A stretch of 64,000 nucleotides of DNA, taken from NCBI GenBank assembly GCA_965206655.1, contig CBDBKC010000032.1, forward strand, positions 1-64,000, given 5' to 3'. The DNA is from JAPPLB01 sp965206655. GTDB taxonomy: Bacteria; Acidobacteriota; Terriglobia; Bryobacterales; UBA6623. The position numbers were made by a program, and so were the translations under genes. The first letter of the stretch is position 1. Each line of letters opens with the position of its first letter. A model generated the notes under the pieces. It was not told the origin of the DNA and made no database searches. It saw only the letters and a program-made list of their open reading frames with translations. Below are positions 9,712 to 16,647 of this stretch, piece by piece.

Positions 9712-11109
9712 CTAGCGGCTCGCCGCCGTCAGTAGTTCGTCCATTTCGCCTTGCGCCGCCGCCAACCCGAACAGCGCCCGCCAGACACCAAGGCGCGCCA
9801 AGGCGTCGTCGACTTCGGATTGTTTCAAGAGCTGTTGCGCGTCGGCGACCTCGATCACAGTCCCGAGTTGCGCCTTATAACGTGCTTGGGCCTGGGTTTC
9901 GAGTGTGCGAGCGGCCTCGATTTCGATCAGGGTGTTCACGGCGATCTTGCGTGCCGCATCGACCGCGATCCGTGCTCGCGCGACCTCGCCGCGCAGTCCC
10001 TGAATCACCACTTCTTTGCGTGCTTGCTCGCGCTCCAGGTTATGCGATTCAATGCTTCGCCTGACGCGGGTTCGCTTGTAGTCAAGCAGGTCGAGCTTCA
10101 TGTTGAAGCCCACCGCCCAATTGCCTTCTGACGGAGCCAACCCGTGTGCCGCGCCCTGGAACGTACCGTCGATGCGGGCGCCGGTGCCGCGCCCATACAC
10201 AGCGGACTGGACTTGAAACATGGGCCGCCACTCTTTTGCAAGGGCCGCCCCGCGGGCTTCCGTGACGGCGATTTCTGCTTGTTGCACCGCCGTCAGCGGG
10301 TGGGCGTCAGCCGCAGCCGACTCTTGCGAATCCGGGGGTGGATCGCCCGCCAGCGCGGCAGCCTGAATCGCCACGGTTTCACCCGCTACGCCGAGCCACT
10401 CGGCGAGGGTCGCCAACGACTTCGCCGCTTCTTCTTCGGCTCGAATTAAATCGGAGCGCGCGCGCGCGCGTTCCGCGCGGGCTCGCGAACTGTCCGCTCC
10501 CGGCCGCAACTGATTCTCGACCAGCACGTCGACCACATCTTGAAAGACCTGCATCCGCTCGACCGTTGCTTCCGCCGCGACGACGGCGCGCTGATTGGCG
10601 GCCGCCCGCAGATAGGCGTCCACCGTCGCCAGAGAGACTTCGTATTCCGTGACCACGCGGCCCGCCTCCGCCCGTGCCTTCAGCGCTTCCGCGACCTGAA
10701 CATTCGCGCGGCGCAATCCGAAGTCAAATGGTTCGTACGAGAACAGAAGTCCTGCTGAGCTGCCAAAGGTGCTTGCGAGGGTCGACTCGTTTTGCACGGG
10801 ACCTGAAATGCCGGGGATAACGGCATTCGGCAAGATCAGCCCGAAGACGTTGTTGCGAGTCGCACGGTTCACGCCGAGTCGCAGATCCGCTTGCGGCAGA
10901 TAGGCGGTCTTGGCAAGATCTATGCCGCCCTCCGCCGCCGCCACTTCGGCGAGAGACGCGCGAATCGCCGGATAGTTGCGGCCGGCGAGATCGATTGCCG
11001 CTTGGATCGTCAATGGTCCCGCGGGCCGTTTGGGAGTGCTGCCCTGGCTAAACGCAATCGAAGTGCCTATGGCGGCAAGGCACACAAGTTGAAAGATGTG
11101 TCTGGACAT
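9712..11109 (-). CDS. TolC-like outer-membrane efflux protein
   Basis: A 465-residue outer-membrane factor that forms the trans-periplasmic duct of the RND system. It has a signal peptide (about residues 1-22), then two homologous halves rich in Ala/Glu/Arg coiled-coil heptads (about 110-220 and 330-440), with short beta segments such as ADLRLGVNRATRNN between them. It is first in the operon, directly downstream (30 bases) of a decayed PadR-type regulator. The promoter should therefore lie in the region above 11110, which also holds the regulator remnant. Confidence 0.9.
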   Translation of the reverse strand: MSRHIFQLVCLAAIGTSIAFSQGSTPKRPAGPLTIQAAIDLAGRNYPAIRASLAEVAAAEGGIDLAKTAYLPQADLRLGVNRATRNNVFGLILPNAVIPGISGPVQNESTLASTFGSSAGLLFSYEPFDFGLRRANVQVAEALKARAEAGRVVTEYEVSLATVDAYLRAAANQRAVVAAEATVERMQVFQDVVDVLVENQLRPGADSSRARAERARARSDLIRAEEEAAKSLATLAEWLGVAGETVAIQAAALAGDPPPDSQESAAADAHPLTAVQQAEIAVTEARGAALAKEWRPMFQVQSAVYGRGTGARIDGTFQGAAHGLAPSEGNWAVGFNMKLDLLDYKRTRVRRSIESHNLEREQARKEVVIQGLRGEVARARIAVDAARKIAVNTLIEIEAARTLETQAQARYKAQLGTVIEVADAQQLLKQSEVDDALARLGVWRALFGLAAAQGEMDELLTAASR

Positions 11110-11138
11110 GTTGAGTTTTTCCGCCGCGGCGCTCTGGA

Positions 11139-11342
11139 TCAGCTTGAAAGCAGCTTGGCCTCCTCACGCTTCCGCCCGCATTCTTGCGGACGACGAAATC
11201 GCGGATGGAGTTGACTGGCGTTGAGCTTATAGCCGTGCCCAGCCGGCTCTTCGATCATCCACGGACCGTACAGGGAAATCGCGCGGGCGTGGTGCAAGAT
11301 GCGCAACTCCACGAAATCGAATTGGGGCTTGTGGCTCGGCAT
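11139..11342 (-). pseudogene. PadR-family regulator remnant
   Basis: Sixty-seven codons from the ATG at 11342 encode FDFVELRILHHARAISLYG, WMIEEPAGHGYKLNASQLHP and RFRRPQECGRKREEAKL. This matches the winged-helix start of PadR regulators (LxILxxLxxxPxYGxxIxxEL ... LYPxLxRLExxGxLxxxE), but several conserved positions are changed (Pro in WMIEEPA, His for Tyr in LHP). The frame stops before the beta-wing and the C-terminal dimerisation helix; intact members have about 105-115 residues. It lies 29 bases upstream of the efflux operon and is co-oriented, so it probably once controlled it. The 225 bases further upstream (11343-11567) show no other gene. Confidence 0.55.
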
Positions 11343-11567
11343 TCGCGCAGGCTAAAAACCATCACCGCCGGCGTGGAACACGAGGCAAACATTTCGGTCA
11401 ACATTCTCATCCGGTTCGGTCCGGTCGGCCGTGTCTGGAGCACTCATATCCGACAGCGATATCTAGTATGGATAACACATCCTGCAACAAGGGGCCGATG
11501 GTCGCGCCTGACAATGAGCCGTCGCCGCGAAGTGAAAAGGCGCCGGCCCCAATTGTCGCGTGGCCGG

Positions 11568-12914
11568 TCAGTGGATCGGTGGTTCTGAGCTCGGCTTTGA
11601 ACCCTTCTTGGAGCCGCTGGTATCCACGCGGGCATCATCCGCCGAATCCTTCTTGCGATTGGGCACAAACGGTCCCAACTTACCGTTTCTTTGAGGGGGA
11701 ATCTCGGTGACCAGGTCCGCCTCAACTCTGAGCCCCAACCCTTTCGTCGCGCGGCGGCTCAATTGGTCGATCTCTTCGGCCATGATCTCCCGATTGGGAA
11801 TGATCTCGATCCGCAGCCGCTCCGGTGTCGGCTGAGACAGGCGGAAGCGTCGCATCCAATCAACCCCTATGAACATCTGCTCGAGCGCGGCGTAGGGGTG
11901 GATGCGGCGTCCGTCGCTGAGCTCGAAAAGCTCCATCGTGCGCCCGGTGACGCTGCGTAGAGTCGCAAACGGAGCGCCGCAAGGGCACGGCGAAGGGCCG
12001 CGTATCGCCCGGTCGCCGATGGCGAAGCGAATGAACGGCATCTCGAAGCTATGTAGGACAGTGACAACCACCTCGCCCTCCGCGGCCGGGCCGCCTTCCG
12101 GATCAAGGACTTCGACGATGACACTGTCTTCGGAGAGGTGAAGTAGACCGGTCTTGGGACACTCCCAAGCGATCAGATTACACTCGGTCGAGCTATAGGC
12201 GTCGAAGACTGGTGCGTCAAAAGCAGCGGCGATCGTCCGGCGGATGCCGTCCTGCAAGGGCTCCCCTCCACTCTGTACGAAACGCGGACGGACCGATTTG
12301 TCACCGCGATCGAGGGCCAGCGCCGCGACGTCCGCGAGGATCGATGGGTAACCACTGACGATCCGGGGCCGCGCCCGACGTAGGTCGCTTAAGATGCGAT
12401 CGGGGGAGAGCAGGCAATGGATCCCGGTTTGGGGCAATATCCCCACGCGCATATACGGCGCGAAAGGTCTACGCGTCTCGGTCCAACCATCAACGTCGCC
12501 GCAGAACACGACCCGCACACGACGGTCCGTCAAACGTGCTCCCCAATCAGCAAAGTAGGCACGCAACCGGAAGGCGCTGAGCACACGGTCCTCGTGGACA
12601 GTTCGCATGGCCGTCAGCGGTTCGCCCGTGCAGCCGCTTGAACGATGGCGGATCAAACTCCTGATGGGCCGGGTGTGGGCGAGACGCTCCTCAAGGGGGA
12701 CGGATTGGAGAGTCGATCTCCGCAGGATGGGCAGAGAGCTGAGGTTTCTCGCCGAGGCAGGTGTGGTCCCGTATAGACGACGATAGACACCCACACGGGC
12801 GGTCGACCAGGCCAGCAATTTTTCAAGCTGCCTGGTCTGGTAGGCTAGCAGCCGTTCCCGTGAGCACGACCGGCTGTAAAGAAAGAGTGGACCCGCGGCA
12901 CTCCACCATGACAT
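11568..12914 (-). CDS. PaaK-like adenylate-forming ligase (phenylacetate-CoA ligase family)
   Basis: A 448-residue ANL-superfamily protein. The P-loop SSGCTGEPL (about residue 111) corresponds to SSGTTGxP of phenylacetate-CoA ligase and CapK-type enzymes. Other landmarks are FVQSGGEPL (about 217), DAYSSTECNLIAWEC (about 240), IGDRAIRG (about 310) and a C-terminal GLGLRVEADLV lid segment ending PQRNGKLG. Such enzymes activate an acid as its adenylate and transfer it to CoA or another acceptor; the substrate is unknown. The start codon overlaps the start of the opposite gene. A TATAAT on the minus strand at 12928-12923 is only about nine bases before the ATG, which would give a nearly leaderless message. 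A Ser/Lys-rich tail follows the lid. Confidence 0.8.
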   Translation of the reverse strand: MSWWSAAGPLFLYSRSCSRERLLAYQTRQLEKLLAWSTARVGVYRRLYGTTPASARNLSSLPILRRSTLQSVPLEERLAHTRPIRSLIRHRSSGCTGEPLTAMRTVHEDRVLSAFRLRAYFADWGARLTDRRVRVVFCGDVDGWTETRRPFAPYMRVGILPQTGIHCLLSPDRILSDLRRARPRIVSGYPSILADVAALALDRGDKSVRPRFVQSGGEPLQDGIRRTIAAAFDAPVFDAYSSTECNLIAWECPKTGLLHLSEDSVIVEVLDPEGGPAAEGEVVVTVLHSFEMPFIRFAIGDRAIRGPSPCPCGAPFATLRSVTGRTMELFELSDGRRIHPYAALEQMFIGVDWMRRFRLSQPTPERLRIEIIPNREIMAEEIDQLSRRATKGLGLRVEADLVTEIPPQRNGKLGPFVPNRKKDSADDARVDTSGSKKGSKPSSEPPIH

Positions 12915-12928
12915 GTCCAGCGATTATA
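12911..12928 (-). promoter_or_regulatory. possible -10 element before the PaaK-like gene; overlapping opposed start codons
   Basis: Minus-strand TATAAT at 12928-12923 lies about nine bases before the ATG at 12914. The plus-strand ATG at 12913 overlaps that start codon within ACATGT. No good -35 with 17-base spacing was seen; TTCCTT at 18 bases is the best. Treat it as a candidate only. Confidence 0.3.
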
Positions 12929-13908
12929 GGCTTTTGACAAATCCAAAAGGAACCGAGAGGGATGAGCAGGGTGTGACGGGCGGCGGCGCGGTCGGGCAAG
13001 TAGTTGAAGCATTCTTGCATGAAGCGTTTCAGAAGGGGTTTGGACCACCGCCGCCTGACAGCGATCAGCCTCTCGCCTACGGCTTTCATCCGCTGTATCA
13101 GGATCTTGCCGGCAGAGGGAAGTCGGTCGCTCTCCACAACGTCAGTGCCGCGTTCGCCGTGATGCCTGTTCCGTCCTACACGGTTACTGATGCTCACGGC
13201 GCCTGCGCTTGTATACTTCGGCCGGAAATCGTACATCCGCGGGAGTTCTGGAGAAGTCTGCGGTGCGTGGCGCGCGCGACGGACGTCGCGCTCATAGTAA
13301 AAAGTGTCGCCGAGCAAGAAGCGAAAGAGGCTGTTGAGGCGCCGGGAGTTCGGTCCTACCGCTCGAACGAGGGGTGGTCACCGGTGGCTCGCTGGGATGA
13401 GCAGAGTTTTCCCGAGGTGATCCTCGATCTGAACCGGCGCGGCGCCCGATCGGTCGTGCTGCCAAACACGGAATTCCATGAGTGTTCTCCGGCTGATGCG
13501 CTTCGGCTTGGTCGCCGAGCAGCGGATCGCTGGATGGATTGGTACCTCTTGCGTCGGCAAGAGTTTCCCAGGGTCGATCTGCAGTCGTATTACAATCACG
13601 CCCTTCGCAAGCAGGCGCTTTACCGGGCCGACTTCCGTTTCGTCTGCCTCCACCTGGGCGAGCCCGCGGGGTTTGCCTATGCCTCCCGAATCTCAGATCG
13701 GCAGGTCGATGTCTGGGTGTGCCTGGCCGCAGGCGAACCGCCGCTGCTCAGCCGAGAATTCCTCCGTTACCTACGGCGGTTCTTTGCCGAGCAAGGTTTC
13801 TCGTTCTTGGGGCTCGGTGGAAGCGAACTCAGGAGCCTTTATCATTTCAAGCGCCGACTAGCCGGTCGGCGGCTGGTGCGAAGGACGCACCTGGTGGTGA
13901 CCGGCTAG
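12913..13908 (+). CDS. GNAT/FemAB-like acyltransferase, function unknown
   Basis: A 331-residue soluble protein. Residues about 200-325 resemble a GNAT-type fold: MDWYLLRRQEF, then ALYRADFRFVCLHLGEPAGF, then LRYLRRFFAEQGFSFLGLGG and SLYHFKRRL, the last two similar to the end of DUF2156/FemAB-like acyltransferases. The N-terminal 80 residues are not family-like. An ATG at 13162 would give a 248-residue protein and leave a normal intergenic space for divergent promoters, which I think is at least as likely as the ATG at 12913. Being opposite the PaaK-like ligase suggests an acyl-activation/acyl-transfer pair, which is inference. Confidence 0.55.
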   Translation: MSSDYRLLTNPKGTERDEQGVTGGGAVGQVVEAFLHEAFQKGFGPPPPDSDQPLAYGFHPLYQDLAGRGKSVALHNVSAAFAVMPVPSYTVTDAHGACACILRPEIVHPREFWRSLRCVARATDVALIVKSVAEQEAKEAVEAPGVRSYRSNEGWSPVARWDEQSFPEVILDLNRRGARSVVLPNTEFHECSPADALRLGRRAADRWMDWYLLRRQEFPRVDLQSYYNHALRKQALYRADFRFVCLHLGEPAGFAYASRISDRQVDVWVCLAAGEPPLLSREFLRYLRRFFAEQGFSFLGLGGSELRSLYHFKRRLAGRRLVRRTHLVVTG

Positions 13909-14117
13909 CGAAAACGAATTGTATAGTGCTCGGAAGCCCCATGGAATCAATAACTCTTCCGCCGCGGATGTCTGTCCCCGTGATTTTTTCACAGCTTCCG
14001 GTCTCCGAAAAGACCAACACATGAGCCTGTCCGTCCCGCTCTCGCCGGAGCCGTTTGAAACATCGCGGCAAGAGATAGATAATGAATCGCCGGACACCGT
14101 TCCGCTGGAGACTCCCG

Positions 14118-15410
14118 ATGACCCATCGCCGTAGCTTTCTCGCACCCGCTCTCGTTCTTCTTGCTCTTGGCCTTGTCGCGATGCCTGTTTGCGCGTCCGG
14201 CCAGGCGATCGACGCCGCCAAGCTTCACGACGAAGCGATCGTCGTGGATGGCCATGTCCATATCATCACGCCTGTTTTTCATCAGGGGATCGATCCCTGG
14301 AAGGTTCAGGAAACCGGCCTGTGGGACTATGCCCGCGCCAAACAGGGCGGTCTCGACGTCGTCATTCACACGGTCTACATCGAAGATCCTTACAACAACT
14401 ACAACTATGCCGTGAAGCAAGCTGTGCGGTTGATTGAGACGTTCTATCAGGTGCTCGACGCGAACGCCGACAAGATGGAACTCGCTCTCACCTCCGCCGA
14501 CGTACGCCGCATTGTCGCCGGCGGCAAGATGGCCGCTATCTTGGCGCTCGAGGGGGGCTTCGACACCGAGGGTGATCTCAATGTGCTGCGGTTGTTCCAC
14601 CGGCTCGGCGTACGGATGATCCAACCGCTCAGCCACAACACGACGAACGCCTTTGTTGACGCCGGGTTGGGCGAGAGAAAACATGGTGGGCTCACCGAAC
14701 ACGGGCACAAAGTTATCGCTGAGATGAATCGTCTCGGCATCATCATTGACATTTCTCACGTTACCGACGAAGGCCAGTTGCAGATCATCAAGGCGAGCAA
14801 GGCCCCGGTTGTCGGGAGCCACCATGGGCTGCGGCACTACGTCGAACACCCCCGCACGTTTTCAGACGAAGTCCTGCGCGCGGTGGCGGCCAAAGGCGGG
14901 TTGATGGGGATGCACTCGAGTCCGAGCTTCCTGAGCAAGGAATACGTCGAGTGGAGCCGGGCGCAATCGCCCTCCAGAGGCCCTATGGTGGCTCATGAGA
15001 TCGAGGGCTACACGTTCTCGCGACCGGCCTACGGCGATTTCGGTAAGTACATCCGATCACTCGATGACGAAATGGCGGATCGTTGGGTCCGCGATCGGCC
15101 GGACCGCGGTGGCACCGGCTATGGCATTCCCTGGCGCGAGAGGCACCGCCGGGCGGTCGATGGCGGCGCCCCCCTGCCGACGGAGAGCGACTGGGCCGAC
15201 CAGGTCGAGTACGTGGTCGAGATGGTTGGGGACGATCACATCGGCATCGGTCTTGATTTGATGAGCGGCCCGAATCTTCTCAATTTCGATGCCACGGGTT
15301 ACCCCCGCCTTACAAAGGCCTTGGTTGAGAAAGGCTATAGCGAACGGCGTATCAAGAGGATTCTCGGAGAGAACTGGTTGCGCTTGCTAGATGAAGCCAA
15401 GGTCCCTTGA
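14118..15410 (+). CDS. exported membrane dipeptidase (peptidase family M19)
   Basis: A 430-residue zinc dipeptidase of the renal-dipeptidase family, which cleaves dipeptides, including some with D-residues. Family marks in order: VDGHVH (usual DGHxD, first metal site), AAILALEGG (bridging Glu), MIQPLSHNTTN, GLTEHGHKVIAEMNRLG, DISHVTDE (metal His), PVVGSHHGLR and DHIGIGLDL (Asp). The first motif ends in His rather than Asp. The ATG at 14118 was chosen for GGAG at 14107-14110 and a clear signal peptide (FLAPALVLLALGLVAMPVCA); an upstream ATG at 14082 adds 12 residues without a ribosome site. The protein is probably periplasmic. No operon partner is obvious. Confidence 0.88.
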   Translation: MTHRRSFLAPALVLLALGLVAMPVCASGQAIDAAKLHDEAIVVDGHVHIITPVFHQGIDPWKVQETGLWDYARAKQGGLDVVIHTVYIEDPYNNYNYAVKQAVRLIETFYQVLDANADKMELALTSADVRRIVAGGKMAAILALEGGFDTEGDLNVLRLFHRLGVRMIQPLSHNTTNAFVDAGLGERKHGGLTEHGHKVIAEMNRLGIIIDISHVTDEGQLQIIKASKAPVVGSHHGLRHYVEHPRTFSDEVLRAVAAKGGLMGMHSSPSFLSKEYVEWSRAQSPSRGPMVAHEIEGYTFSRPAYGDFGKYIRSLDDEMADRWVRDRPDRGGTGYGIPWRERHRRAVDGGAPLPTESDWADQVEYVVEMVGDDHIGIGLDLMSGPNLLNFDATGYPRLTKALVEKGYSERRIKRILGENWLRLLDEAKVP

Positions 15411-15617
15411 AACGAACCCCTGAGCGCGCTGGCCCGGATAGCCGGCGAGAAACGACTTTGCGGTAGGGACGCCGCAGCCCATGCGAGACCGTTCCGTCCT
15501 CATCGCAGACCGGCCCGTCGGTCACAAACCGCCGAAACCCGCGTGACACATTTCGGGGCATTTGGCCTCGGGGTCCAGGCTGGGTCCGTTTGCATGACGG
15601 AAGAGAGTGGAGGCGCC

Positions 15618-16151
15618 ATGAATGAACAGCTCTACACGAAGATCCCTGAATACCCGCGGGTCTACACAGCCGGGACAGTGCTGGGACGGTTGGTTGACGC
15701 GCTCGGTTTTCGCTATCGATGGGCGACCGACGGGCTCACCGAACGTGATCTCGAACACAGGTCGGACGAGTCATCCAGGAGCGTCATCGAGACACTCAGT
15801 CATATCCACAATCTGGTCGTCATGACGACCACCGGACTCGGTGGCGAGCGGTACTCTCTGCCTGAGCCTCCGGAAACGAAGTCCTTCGACGAACTCAGGC
15901 AGGCCACGTTGATGGAGATACGGCGCCTGAGCGAACAACTCAAAGCCACGTCGGACGAGACGTTCGACGAGATGCCGATCCGATTCAAGATGGGTGACAA
16001 AGACCTCGACTTTCCGTTCTGGAACGCGATCAACGGCACGCTGGCCGATGCGCTCTATCACTTGGGTCAGGTGGTCAGCCACCGCAGAGCCGCGGGCAAC
16101 CCTATTGACCCCCGGGTGAATGTCTTTGTTGGTAAGAAAAAGAGTGCTTGA
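15618..16151 (+). CDS. DinB-like metal-dependent protein
   Basis: A 177-residue all-helical protein of the DinB/YfiT-like four-helix-bundle type. The three potential metal ligands are His in LSHIHNL (about residue 62) and the pair in YHLGQVVSHRR (about 150-157). GGAGG at 15609-15613 precedes the ATG at 15618, so the longer open frame from a GTG at 15543 was not used. DinB-like proteins include thiol-dependent transferases and hydrolases, but the substrate here cannot be read from the sequence. It stands alone between the dipeptidase and the FecR gene. Confidence 0.7.
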   Translation: MNEQLYTKIPEYPRVYTAGTVLGRLVDALGFRYRWATDGLTERDLEHRSDESSRSVIETLSHIHNLVVMTTTGLGGERYSLPEPPETKSFDELRQATLMEIRRLSEQLKATSDETFDEMPIRFKMGDKDLDFPFWNAINGTLADALYHLGQVVSHRRAAGNPIDPRVNVFVGKKKSA

Positions 16152-16602
16152 GGCGCAAGCGGGGGGATCCCCAGCTACCGGCCGCCGCGGACGTGAGTGA
16201 AGGCTAGGCCCGCGCCTTTGCCCAATGTAAGCGTTCGCGGGGAGCGGACGCATTCGGGCCGTCGGCCGTCTCAGCTTGTTCAACCGTCCGAGCCCTGCGC
16301 CAGTTCCGGCGCGCCCACCTCGTTCGGACCTCCGCTCCAGCCGGAACCGGGCACCCCATCAGCAACGGCATCGAAAGTACGATCATCGAACGAGCAGCTA
16401 CAGCGGACGAGTCTGTCATTAATCCCTCTCCTGCCTTGGGGCTCGAAACGGCCCTCTATTGAGTGATGCGTATTTTGAGCGTCAAAAGAGCCACCCGAAT
16501 CGCTGCCGCTGTGCCGGCCGGTTGCTTTCGGCCATTGCGGTGGTTCTCCACCGCATCGGGGCATGTGGAGTGTTTTTGTAAGTGCCGTTACATCAATAAC
16601 TT
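16152..16602. other. 450-base intergenic region without a convincing gene
   Basis: No frame here looks coding. A minus-strand frame of 71 codons ending at 16204 has a short hydrophobic N-terminus, but no ribosome site and no homology that I recognise. The right-hand end leads into the sigma-54-like promoter before the FecR gene. Confidence 0.5.
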
Positions 16603-16608
16603 GTGGTT

Positions 16609-16625
16609 TGGCCCCCCGCTTGCCA
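16609..16625 (+). promoter_or_regulatory. possible sigma-54 promoter
   Basis: TGGCCCCCCGCTTGCCA has GG and GC separated by exactly ten bases, as in the -24/-12 consensus TGGCAC-N5-TTGC. The start point would fall near 16635, just before GGAGG at 16636-16640 and the ATG at 16648, leaving a very short leader. An enhancer-binding site was not identified. Confidence 0.35.
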
Positions 16626-16647
16626 GGATAGGGGTGGAGGTAAAGCC

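Noticed and set aside
15543..15617. Longer start for the DinB-like protein
   Set aside because: GTG start without ribosome site; GGAGG precedes the ATG at 15618.
16204..16419. Possible 71-residue minus-strand secreted protein
   Set aside because: Short hydrophobic start but no ribosome site, no recognisable family and poor codon pattern.
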